NCBI GenBank assembly: GCA_002715485.1
Contig: PAZL01000026.1
Span: forward strand, 1-58,599
Origin: Aequorivita sp.
GTDB lineage: Bacteria > Bacteroidota > Bacteroidia > Flavobacteriales > Flavobacteriaceae
Length of the DNA stretch: 58,599 nucleotides
Reading direction: 5' to 3'
The notes beneath the pieces were generated by a model that did not search any database, had not been told where the DNA came from, and worked only from the letters and a program-made list of their open reading frames with translations. Shown in pieces: positions 16,339 through 24,128 of the stretch (its first letter is position 1; every line of letters begins with the position of its first letter). A program made the position numbers and the translations under genes.

Positions 16339-17667
16339 TTGCGTAAGGCCTTTGTATTTTTTTTGTTTTTTTGTTTCTCTGCTGTCCTAGGGGCACAAAC
16401 AGGTTTTTTTCTTCAGTCGAATAAAAAGAGGGATAAAATACCTTTTAAGCTTGTAAACAACTTACCAATAATTCAAATAGAAATCAACGGCACCCCGCTT
16501 TCCTTTATTCTAGATACTGGGGTGAAATCTACTATTCTATTTAGTTTGGAAGAGGCAGACAGCCTCCAGCTTCGCAATACTACTCCGGTTATGTTGCAGG
16601 GCCTTGGGGCAGGAGGGGCGGTAGAGGCCTTAAGAAGTTTAAACAATAAAGTAAAAGTGGGTGATGTCATAGATAATGATCATGATCTTTACATAATTTT
16701 TGATAGTACACTAAACTTCTCGCCCCGAATGGGCATACCGGTCCATGGTATTTTGGGAAATGAGTTTTTCCAGAATTTTATTGTGAAAATCAATTATACG
16801 GCTGAAGTCATAACTGTATATAACCCCAAGAAATACAACCTAAAGCCGTGCAAAAAATGTGAGGATTTGCCATTAAAGTTTGTAGGGGGCAAGCCATATA
16901 TTTCCTTACAAGTTGAATCTGAAAGCACAAAAGAAGATGTAACGCTTTTGGTAGATTCTGGCTCCAGCGATGTTATGTGGCTTTTTGATAAGGCAGATTT
17001 CATAAAAGAGTCACCTCCAAATTACTTTAAGGATTTCTTGGGCTTAGGATTAAGCGGTAATATTTTTGGAAAACGTGCAAGAATTCCTAAGCTGTCGGTA
17101 GGCAGTTTTCATTTAAATGAAGTTAACACATCGTTTCCGGAAGAAGAGGCAATTATCAAAGCGCGTAATTATGAAGAACGCGACGGTAGTGTGGGGGGAG
17201 GATTTTTAAGTAGGTTTACGGTTACATTTGATTATGTTAATCAAGTGGTTCGCTTTAAAAAAAACCGAAAGTTTAAAGAGCCTTTTAATTACAACATGAG
17301 CGGCCTTACCTTGGAGCACGAAGGCCTTGAACTTGTAAAAGAAGAGCGACAGGCAAATGTAAATACCAACAGAATAAACCAAAATGAAAGCCTCACCATG
17401 AATAGCATTTCCATTACAACAGAGGTGCATTTTTCTTTGGTTCCAAAATATGTAGTAGTAGACGTTCGCGAAGGTTCCCCTGCTGCAATTGCAGGTATTT
17501 TAAAAGGAGATGAGGTTTTAACCATAAACGGAAAACCTTGCTATCAGTATAAACTGTATGAATTGATTGAAATGTTCTCTTCAGATGAAGGCAGAAAAAT
17601 TTCGATGGAAATTAAAAGAGGAGATTATATAAATAAATTCAAATTCAATCTTAAAAGTGTATTCTAA
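16339..17667 (+). CDS. Exported protein with two retropepsin-like domains and a PDZ domain
   Basis: Signal peptide (1-19, ending VLGAQ). Two pepsin/retropepsin-like halves follow, each with the active-site triad pattern: LDTG at residues 58-61 and VDSG at 205-208. A C-terminal PDZ domain covers about 355-440 (VVDVREGSPAAIAGILKGDEVLTI). With both Asp motifs in one chain it could form an intramolecular active site like eukaryotic pepsins, whereas retropepsins need a dimer. It probably works in the periplasm. Translation starts at TTG; no ATG fits ahead of the signal peptide. It ends in a strong bidirectional terminator. Confidence 0.88.
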   Translation: MRKAFVFFLFFCFSAVLGAQTGFFLQSNKKRDKIPFKLVNNLPIIQIEINGTPLSFILDTGVKSTILFSLEEADSLQLRNTTPVMLQGLGAGGAVEALRSLNNKVKVGDVIDNDHDLYIIFDSTLNFSPRMGIPVHGILGNEFFQNFIVKINYTAEVITVYNPKKYNLKPCKKCEDLPLKFVGGKPYISLQVESESTKEDVTLLVDSGSSDVMWLFDKADFIKESPPNYFKDFLGLGLSGNIFGKRARIPKLSVGSFHLNEVNTSFPEEEAIIKARNYEERDGSVGGGFLSRFTVTFDYVNQVVRFKKNRKFKEPFNYNMSGLTLEHEGLELVKEERQANVNTNRINQNESLTMNSISITTEVHFSLVPKYVVVDVREGSPAAIAGILKGDEVLTINGKPCYQYKLYELIEMFSSDEGRKISMEIKRGDYINKFKFNLKSVF

Positions 17668-17670
17668 AAA

Positions 17671-17697
17671 AAAATCCGGTTACTAAAACCGGATTTT
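17671..17697. terminator. Bidirectional intrinsic terminator
   Basis: Perfect 11-bp stem AAAATCCGGTT / AACCGGATTTT with a 5-base loop, and A-runs and T-runs on the two sides. It serves both the PDZ-protein gene and the convergent DUF1573 gene. Confidence 0.9.
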
Positions 17698-17718
17698 CTT
17701 TTTTTTGAGTAATGTTTT

Positions 17719-18117
17719 CTAGCTTTTTTCTAGCACGCTACCAGTGGTATCGTTCATTACTTCACCCTTTATCTTTAAAGCCACCATAGGTTCGCTGGCG
17801 TTGGAATAGACTGTAACCGTTTTTCTGATTGGGCCCACACGGTTAGTGTCATACTTAACTTGGATAGTGCTACTTGCTCCAGGAGCAATAGGGCCATCTG
17901 GTTTTTTCGGGACTGTACAGCCACAGCTGGACTTTACATCACTAATAATAAGCGGGGCATCGCCAGTGTTAGTGAACTCAAATACGCGAACTCCGTCACT
18001 ACCCTTTTCGATAGAGCCATAATCCACGGTGTCTTCCTTGAAACTGATTTTTGCTTGTTGCGCCTGTGCGGCAAAACCGATAAAGGCAACAAGAGCCATT
18101 AGAGCTAATTTTTTCAT
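17719..18117 (-). CDS. Exported DUF1573 protein (132 aa)
   Basis: Signal peptide MKKLALMALVAFIGFAAQAQ, then one Ig-like DUF1573 domain (about 22-125). Family hallmarks are FEFTNTGDAPLIISDVKSSCGCT, with the conserved CGC, then GPIAPGASSTIQVKYD and RKTVTVYSN. This family is abundant in Bacteroidota and resembles periplasmic or cell-surface beta-sandwich (ASPM/SPD-2/Hydin-like) modules; the molecular role is unknown. I take the ATG at 18117 because it gives a clean signal peptide. A good promoter lies just upstream. Confidence 0.92.
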   Translation of the reverse strand: MKKLALMALVAFIGFAAQAQQAKISFKEDTVDYGSIEKGSDGVRVFEFTNTGDAPLIISDVKSSCGCTVPKKPDGPIAPGASSTIQVKYDTNRVGPIRKTVTVYSNASEPMVALKIKGEVMNDTTGSVLEKS

Positions 18118-18140
18118 GATTTTGTGTTTTTTAATGATTG

Positions 18141-18172
18141 CTAAAGTATATAACTTTTGAACAACAAGCAAA
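18141..18172 (-). promoter_or_regulatory. Putative promoter of the DUF1573 gene
   Basis: On the minus strand: TTTG (18172-18169), 20-bp spacer, TACTTTAG (18148-18141). It matches the Bacteroidota pattern TTTG-N(17-23)-TAnnTTTG with one change and lies 23 bp upstream of the ATG. Confidence 0.55.
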
Positions 18173-18246
18173 ATAACTTATTCACTTTTATTATCCTTTA
18201 GTTATAATTACTTTTGCAACTTATTACACAAATACCAGACCAAAGT

Positions 18247-20877
18247 ATGGCTTTAGAGGCAAAATATAATGCAAAACAAACTGAAAACAAGTGGTATAGC
18301 TACTGGATGGACAATAAATATTTCCATTCAGAAGTAGATGAGAGAACGCCATACACAATCGTTATTCCGCCGCCAAACGTTACCGGAGTGCTTCACATGG
18401 GCCATATGCTCAATAATACCCTGCAGGATGTTTTAATTCGCCGCGCCCGCTTAAAGGGCTTTAACGCCTGTTGGGTGCCAGGAACAGATCACGCTTCTAT
18501 CGCTACAGAGGCTAAGGTGGTTGCAAAACTGAAAGCCGAAGGTATTGACAAAGCAACCCTTTCTCGTGAAGAATTTCTGGAGCACGCCTGGGAGTGGACA
18601 CACAAACACGGCGGGATAATCCTAGAGCAGTTAAAGAAATTGGGAGCTTCCTGCGATTGGGAACGTACCAAGTTCACCATGGATGAAGATATGTCAGTCT
18701 CCGTGATAAAGGTATTTGTAGATTTATACCGAAAAGGCAGTATTTATCGTGGCTATAGAATGGTTAATTGGGACCCACAGGCCAAGACCACCCTTTCTGA
18801 TGAAGAGGTTATTTACGAAGAAAAACAAGGCAATCTCTATTACCTAAACTATAAAATTGAAGGTAGTGATGATACCTTGACAATCGCAACCACACGTCCC
18901 GAAACTATTCTGGGCGATACCGCAATCTGCATAAATCCAAATGACGAGCGCTTTGCACACCTTCGCGGTAAAAAGGCCATCGTTCCTGTTTGTAACCGTG
19001 TTATTCCTATTATTGAAGACGAGTATGTAGATGTAGAATTCGGTACGGGTTGTTTAAAGGTTACGCCCGCACACGATGAAAACGACAAGATGCTTGGCGA
19101 TAAGCACAATCTTGAAATTGTAGATATTCTCAATGACGATGGAACCTTAAATACTTTTGGCCTTCATTACGAAGGGAAAGACCGTTTCGTGGTGCGAAAG
19201 GAAATTGTAAAAGAACTGGAAGCAATGGGCGTAGTTGCAAAGATTGAAACCCATATGCACAAAGTTGGTACAAGCGAGCGTACGGGCGCCGTAATCGAGC
19301 CTAAACTCAGCGACCAATGGTTCCTAAAAATGAAAGAGCTTGCACAACCTGCTCTAGATGCCGTGCTGCAAAAAGAGGTTAACCTCGTTCCCGAAAAGTT
19401 CATAAACACCTATCGCCACTGGATGGAGAATGTCCGCGATTGGAACATATCCCGCCAACTCTGGTGGGGGCAGCAAATTCCCGCCTATTTTTATGGCGAT
19501 GGGAAAGAAGATTTCGTAGTTGCCGAAAATATTGAAGAAGCCCTAATACTCGCAAAAGAAAAGACCAATAACCAACAACTAACAACCAGCAACCTAAAAC
19601 AAGACCCAGATGCGCTAGACACTTGGTTCTCTTCCTGGCTGTGGCCCATCAGCGTTTTCAACGGAATCTTGGAGCCCGATAACAAAGAAATAAACTACTA
19701 CTACCCAACAAACGATCTGGTTACAGCACCTGAAATCCTTTTCTTTTGGGTAGCCAGAATGATCATTGCGGGTTATGAATACAGAAAAGAAAAGCCCTTC
19801 ACAAACGTTTACTTAACAGGGATTGTTCGCGACAAGCAGCGTCGTAAGATGAGCAAATCCCTCGGTAATTCGCCAGACCCCATAGATTTGATGGACACCT
19901 ACGGTGCAGATGGCGTGCGCGTAGGGATGCTTTTAAGCTCCCCTGCAGGTAATGATTTAATGTTTGACGAAGACCTCTGCAAGCAGGGGAGTGCCTTCGT
20001 AAACAAAATCTGGAACGCCTACCGTTTAATTGATGGGTGGGAAGTTGATTTGGAAAAAGAACAATCACAAAGCGACATCATAGCACTACAGTGGTATCGC
20101 AACAAATTCCAGAAAACACTTGCCGAAATTGAAGACCATTACAGCAAATACCGCATAAGCGATGCCTTGATGGCCACCTATAAACTCGTTTGGGACGATT
20201 TCTGTTCTTGGCTTTTGGAAATGGTAAAACCACCTTTTGGCGAAAAAATTTCAGAAAAAACCTATTTAGAAGTAATCTCCGTTTTAGAAGATAACTTAAA
20301 AATATTACACCCCTTCGTACCTTTCATTTCAGAAGAAATCTGGCAGCACATCACCCAGCGCGACATTTCCGAAGCCTTGATCATTGCCCAGTGGCCAAAA
20401 CAGCAAGCTTTTGATGAAACAATAATTAAAAACTTCGAGTTTGCTGCTGAAGTAATCTCAGGAATTAGAACCATCCGTAAAGAAAAAAACATTTCATTCA
20501 AAGATACAATCACCCTTTCAGTGCTTAACAATGATAGTGCTTCAAAGGAGTTTGATTCCGTAATTGAAAAACTCGGCAACATTTCATCCTTAAACTATAT
20601 TTCCGAAAAATTGGATGGCGCCCTCACGTTCCGCGTAAAGAGCAACGAGTACTTCATACCCATATCTGGCGCCATAAACGTAGAAGAAGAAATAGCAAAG
20701 CTTACCGAAGAACTTAAATACACCGAAGGTTTTTTAAAAAGCGTACAGGGCAAATTGAAAAACGAAAGATTCGTAAATAGTGCACCAGAAAAGGTAGTTG
20801 CTCTGGAAAAACAAAAGGAAGCAGATGCCCTTGCAAAGATTGAAACCCTAAAGGCCAGTCTGGACGGTTTGCGGTAA
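18247..20877 (+). CDS. valS: Valine--tRNA ligase
   Basis: Class I aminoacyl-tRNA synthetase that charges tRNA-Val. The class I HIGH-type signature is HMGHM in PPPNVTGVLHMGHM, and the second signature is KMSKS in RRKMSKSLGNSPDP. The editing domain lies between them (TTRPETILGDTAICINP), followed by the anticodon-binding helical domain and the ValS-type C-terminal coiled coil (about the last 70 residues, rich in Lys and Glu). The ATG at 18247 gives the normal 876 residues. A TACTTTTG box at 18209-18216 may be its -7 promoter element. The next 540 bp hold a minisatellite instead of a gene. Confidence 0.97.
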   Translation: MALEAKYNAKQTENKWYSYWMDNKYFHSEVDERTPYTIVIPPPNVTGVLHMGHMLNNTLQDVLIRRARLKGFNACWVPGTDHASIATEAKVVAKLKAEGIDKATLSREEFLEHAWEWTHKHGGIILEQLKKLGASCDWERTKFTMDEDMSVSVIKVFVDLYRKGSIYRGYRMVNWDPQAKTTLSDEEVIYEEKQGNLYYLNYKIEGSDDTLTIATTRPETILGDTAICINPNDERFAHLRGKKAIVPVCNRVIPIIEDEYVDVEFGTGCLKVTPAHDENDKMLGDKHNLEIVDILNDDGTLNTFGLHYEGKDRFVVRKEIVKELEAMGVVAKIETHMHKVGTSERTGAVIEPKLSDQWFLKMKELAQPALDAVLQKEVNLVPEKFINTYRHWMENVRDWNISRQLWWGQQIPAYFYGDGKEDFVVAENIEEALILAKEKTNNQQLTTSNLKQDPDALDTWFSSWLWPISVFNGILEPDNKEINYYYPTNDLVTAPEILFFWVARMIIAGYEYRKEKPFTNVYLTGIVRDKQRRKMSKSLGNSPDPIDLMDTYGADGVRVGMLLSSPAGNDLMFDEDLCKQGSAFVNKIWNAYRLIDGWEVDLEKEQSQSDIIALQWYRNKFQKTLAEIEDHYSKYRISDALMATYKLVWDDFCSWLLEMVKPPFGEKISEKTYLEVISVLEDNLKILHPFVPFISEEIWQHITQRDISEALIIAQWPKQQAFDETIIKNFEFAAEVISGIRTIRKEKNISFKDTITLSVLNNDSASKEFDSVIEKLGNISSLNYISEKLDGALTFRVKSNEYFIPISGAINVEEEIAKLTEELKYTEGFLKSVQGKLKNERFVNSAPEKVVALEKQKEADALAKIETLKASLDGLR

Positions 20878-20962
20878 ATTTTATTTTTTCTAAAAATCAG
20901 CGCTATTTTCAGAAAAGCCTGTAAAATCAATCATTAAGAAAGTATGTAAGATCTATTTTTAA

Positions 20963-21298
20963 ACGTGCACTTGCAACTATCAAACGTGCACTCGCAACTA
21001 TCAAACGTGCACTCGCAACTATCAAACGTGCACTCACAACTACCGAACGTACACTCGCAACTACCGAACGTGCACTCACAACTACCGAACGTACACTCGC
21101 AACTATCAAACGTGCACTCGCAACTATCGAACGTGCACTCATAACTACTGAACGTGCACTCATAACTACTCAACGTGCACTCACAACTACCGAACGTACA
21201 CTCACAACTACCGAACGTGCACTCACAACTACCAAACGTGCACTCACAACTAACGAACGTGCAATCCCAACTATCGAAGGTACAATTGCAACAACGGA
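20963..21298. repeat. 21-bp minisatellite, 16 head-to-tail units
   Basis: Sixteen consecutive 21-bp units with no insertions or deletions. The first 15 match the pattern ACGTrCACTyrCAACTAyCrA closely and the 16th (21278-21298) is degenerate. Most units contain the palindrome GTGCAC; units 5, 7 and 12 have GTACAC instead. The array lies in the 540-bp gap between valS and the next gene (20878-21415). I see no gene in the remaining DNA of that gap. Minus-strand frames stay open through about 11 units and would give a seven-residue repeat such as SCECTFD, but there is no ribosome-binding context or recognisable product. Confidence 0.97.
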
Positions 21299-21415
21299 AT
21301 GATTGTAAAGGCCTGTGCTATAACAGTTAAAAACTCTTAATTTGTTTTAAAGAGAGGTTAATTGCTTCGGCTGATGCAGCATTTACGTTTATCTTGCCTT
21401 TCAAATATCAAAATT

Positions 21416-21658
21416 ATGGACCAATCAAAGTATGAACAAATGGCAGGGATGCTTCACAAATTGGAAGACATCAAGAATAGCCAAAAAAGTATTATCGATA
21501 AAATCAACCACGTAATTACAGATCTTTTTCAGCATCCCGATAAAGACCTAGAAAAGGCAATGGAGGGCGCGCATGAGCGTGCGTCAGAAAATGTTGATAA
21601 AATCCGTGAAGCTATTGAGGAGTACGAAATAAAATTCAACAAGGCACAACAGGCCTGA
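21416..21658 (+). CDS. Small helical hypothetical protein (80 aa)
   Basis: Charged, almost entirely helix-forming protein (MDQSKYEQMAGMLHKLEDIK ... EAIEEYEIKFNKAQQA) without signal peptide, membrane segment or cysteine, so probably cytosolic. I do not recognise a family. The ATG at 21416 is preferred to an in-frame TTG or GTG further up because it opens directly on the amphipathic sequence. It abuts the stop of the convergent acyl-CoA-binding protein gene with zero spacing. Confidence 0.7.
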   Translation: MDQSKYEQMAGMLHKLEDIKNSQKSIIDKINHVITDLFQHPDKDLEKAMEGAHERASENVDKIREAIEEYEIKFNKAQQA

Positions 21659-21925
21659 TTATTTTCGGTACAAAAAGTATTGATTAACGGCCTCAATATA
21701 AAGTTGTTTGGCCTCATCTTCAGTTAAGCCCCGTGTTTGGAAAAGCGCATTGGTTTTAAATGCAGAAATGTGTGGTTTTCCTCCAGTAGGAATATCGGCG
21801 TCGTTCGTTGCGCGTTTATAGTACGCATACAGGCGCAATAGCACATCTGCCGGAAAGGGTTCCGTGTGTTCATTTATGCTCTTCACGGCATTCTTAAAAG
21901 CTATGTCAAGCTCTTCTGATGTCAT
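21659..21925 (-). CDS. Acyl-CoA-binding protein (ACBP) family, 88 aa
   Basis: Four-helix ACBP fold: SEELDIAFKNAVKSIN, then LLRLYAYYKRAT, the classic LYxxYKxAT motif of helix 2, then FKTNALFQTRGLTEDEAKQLYIEAVNQY for helices 3-4. ACBPs bind long-chain acyl-CoA esters in the cytosol and donate them to lipid enzymes. Family size (about 87 aa) matches. Its start overlaps the psd stop by one base (TAATG), placing it at the end of the cdsA-psd phospholipid cluster, which fits a role in acyl supply. Confidence 0.87.
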   Translation of the reverse strand: MTSEELDIAFKNAVKSINEHTEPFPADVLLRLYAYYKRATNDADIPTGGKPHISAFKTNALFQTRGLTEDEAKQLYIEAVNQYFLYRK

Positions 21926-22575
21926 TATTTTTCTGCAATTATGGAGATTCCACCTTTAACTTTTTGATTAAGAGTTACCTTAATCTTTGCATCAAGTGGA
22001 AGAAATACATCCACCCGCGACCCGAATTTTATAAACCCACTATCCGTAGCTTGCGCTACTTCTTGGCCCGCTTCGGCATAATTCACGATGCGTTTTGCCA
22101 TGGCGCCAGCAATTTGTCTAAACAGTACATCTCCAAATGTCTCGTTGTTTACCACAACAGTAGTACGTTCGTTTTCTTCAGAAGATTTAGGGTGCCACGC
22201 AACTAAAAATTTCCCTGGGTGATATTTGCTGTAAACCACTTTTCCACCTACAGGATAACGTGTAACGTGTACATTTATAGGGCTCATAAAAACTGAAACC
22301 TGCAATCTCTTATCGTTGAAATATTCCTTTTCAAAAACTTCCTCAATAACCACCACTTTTCCGTCTACAGAAGAAAGCACACGTTCAGGATGAACCAGAA
22401 AATTCCGTTTAGGATTTCTAAAAAACTGTAAAACCAAGAGCAAAAGAATAATCAGTGCAATGATAATTCCACCGCGAATGGTGGGATTTTCAACAAAAAC
22501 ATTTGCCAAAAGACTAAGGCCGATAACAACTACCAGCGCTGTAAATATAATTTTGAAACCTTCTTTATGAAACAT
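21925..22575 (-). CDS. psd: Phosphatidylserine decarboxylase (short, self-cleaving type)
   Basis: Makes phosphatidylethanolamine from phosphatidylserine. It has two N-terminal membrane helices (about 10-50), INVHVTRYPVGGKV in the catalytic core, and the C-terminal self-cleavage region SGFIKFGSRVDVFLP, where the Ser of the GS pair becomes the pyruvoyl group. The 216-residue length fits the short Bacteroidota/archaetidylserine-decarboxylase-like class. The ATG at 22575 is chosen over a TTG at 22584. It overlaps the end of cdsA by 11 bp and is coupled to the ACBP gene. Confidence 0.94.
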   Translation of the reverse strand: MFHKEGFKIIFTALVVVIGLSLLANVFVENPTIRGGIIIALIILLLLVLQFFRNPKRNFLVHPERVLSSVDGKVVVIEEVFEKEYFNDKRLQVSVFMSPINVHVTRYPVGGKVVYSKYHPGKFLVAWHPKSSEENERTTVVVNNETFGDVLFRQIAGAMAKRIVNYAEAGQEVAQATDSGFIKFGSRVDVFLPLDAKIKVTLNQKVKGGISIIAEK

Positions 22576-23398
22576 TGTCAACAATTAATAAAAATGCATA
22601 AACAAACGGACTGGCATAAATAATACTATCCAATCTGTCATATAAGCCGCCGTGTCCTGGCATGATAATACCGCTATCCTTAACACCTGCCTGCCTTTTA
22701 AATTTTGATTGAATTAAATCACCAATGGTACCAAATACAGAAACTATTATTGCCATAACTATCCATATCCACAGTGGGTACTTTTCTGCGTCCAGCGGAC
22801 TATAATTTTCCAATACCTTAAAGATAACAATTCCTGCTAAAAGAGCGCCCAGCATACCGCCTACAAACCCTTCAATGGTCTTCTTTGGTGATACGCGCTC
22901 CAACAGCTTGTTTTTTCCAAATTTTGACCCGATAAGATAGGCAAAGGTATCGTTGCTCCAGACCAAAATAAAAACTGCAACGATTAATTCGGGCATAAAC
23001 TTGCCGTCAATATTCATAACGGGTATAAGGGTAAGAAATATAAAACCACTAATAATGTAGAATATAACCGTGATGTATTTTTTCTTTTCAAACATTGGTA
23101 TTTTGCTCGTCCAGAGTACATCTTTTAAAAGATAAAGGTTTACAAAACCACTCAATATCAAAAAGAGATAGACTGCATTATCGGCAAAAACGTTATAACT
23201 TAAAAAATAAAAACCCGCAGCCAGTAGAAAATATGCAAGATAACTGGTGAGGTGAACCAGTTTTAAGTATTCACTTAAAGTAATAACTGCAAGTACAAAG
23301 AAAAGCCCCATAAACCATTCACGCGAAGTAAACATTGCAAAAATGATGATCGAAATGTATAATACGCCCGAAATGGTACGCACGAGAATTTCCTTCAT
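22565..23398 (-). CDS. cdsA: Phosphatidate cytidylyltransferase
   Basis: Integral membrane enzyme making CDP-diacylglycerol, the branch point of phospholipid synthesis. It has about seven or eight transmembrane helices and the CdsA signature region SPKKTIEGFVGGMLGAL, then IGDLIQSKFKRQAGVKDSG and PGHGGLYDRLDSI with the metal-binding acidic residues. I start at the ATG at 23398 (MKEILVRTIS); an upstream alternative would add an unrelated leader that overlaps the preceding gene. It is followed by psd (11-bp overlap). Confidence 0.95.
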   Translation of the reverse strand: MKEILVRTISGVLYISIIIFAMFTSREWFMGLFFVLAVITLSEYLKLVHLTSYLAYFLLAAGFYFLSYNVFADNAVYLFLILSGFVNLYLLKDVLWTSKIPMFEKKKYITVIFYIISGFIFLTLIPVMNIDGKFMPELIVAVFILVWSNDTFAYLIGSKFGKNKLLERVSPKKTIEGFVGGMLGALLAGIVIFKVLENYSPLDAEKYPLWIWIVMAIIVSVFGTIGDLIQSKFKRQAGVKDSGIIMPGHGGLYDRLDSIIYASPFVYAFLLIVDNVS

Positions 23399-23399
23399 A

Positions 23400-24014
23400 T
23401 TATAAGTCTTCCAGTAGCAACAAATATAGGTTTTTTGTGCTACTTCCATAACTCATAAAATCCTTTTCTTTTTCGGTTTCAAAGTCTTGAATGGTAGTAA
23501 TGTTACTCGGGATGTAACTGGAACTTTGGTTCTTTATGATTCGCAGCCCTTCGCTAATGGTGTCTACAATTTGGCTTGTAGTTGCAAGAATGATAACATT
23601 AAAAGGAAGTTCTTTTAGCTTTTTCTCCTTTATTTGGTTTGAAGAAAGCAATATAGATCCATTGTTTGCAATAAGCGATTCACACTTTGTGAGAAAAAAT
23701 TTTGAATCGGTATTTTTAACGAAGTTGAGATTGAATCCATCAAACTTTTGGCAAAGTTGATCATGTATACAGAAAACATCCTGCTCATACCAATCGTTTT
23801 CAATCATTATATTATCAAAGGCATCTATTACCTCTTCCCAGTTTTCACAATAAATAAACTTCCCGCCGTTATTCTTGAAATTATAAGTGAATTTTTCGTC
23901 TATAGGAAGTTTCTGTTCCGGGTAATAACTGCTGTGCTCGGCTTTCTCGGCTCTTTTGGCCTTCTCTTCCGATTTTTTATAATTAGGGTTTAAAAGTCTT
24001 TTGAATAGACTCAT
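23400..24014 (-). CDS. LUD-domain (LutC/YkgG-like) protein, 204 aa
   Basis: Cytosolic protein with the LUD fold shared by LutB/LutC lactate-utilisation proteins. The N-terminal 30 residues are basic and charged. The fold core includes FFLTKCESLIANNGSILLSSNQ and FNVIILATTSQIVDTISEGLRII. No LutA or LutB homologue or iron-sulfur motif is nearby, so this is a stand-alone LUD protein of unknown substrate, conserved next to ftsH and cdsA in Flavobacteriia. It ends 1 bp before the cdsA start. Confidence 0.82.
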   Translation of the reverse strand: MSLFKRLLNPNYKKSEEKAKRAEKAEHSSYYPEQKLPIDEKFTYNFKNNGGKFIYCENWEEVIDAFDNIMIENDWYEQDVFCIHDQLCQKFDGFNLNFVKNTDSKFFLTKCESLIANNGSILLSSNQIKEKKLKELPFNVIILATTSQIVDTISEGLRIIKNQSSSYIPSNITTIQDFETEKEKDFMSYGSSTKNLYLLLLEDL

Positions 24015-24128
24015 TAATAATGAATTGAGGAGTTCATATATACGTTAAACTTCAAATATATAAAATCTATACTGAAGTATTGTTACGTGCAAATTAAAGT
24101 TTAAACACAATACCAAAAATGGCAACAT

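Noticed and set aside
20963-21298. CRISPR-like array
   Set aside because: Units are contiguous 21-mers with no unique spacers between them, and no cas genes are nearby, so it is a tandem repeat and not a CRISPR array.
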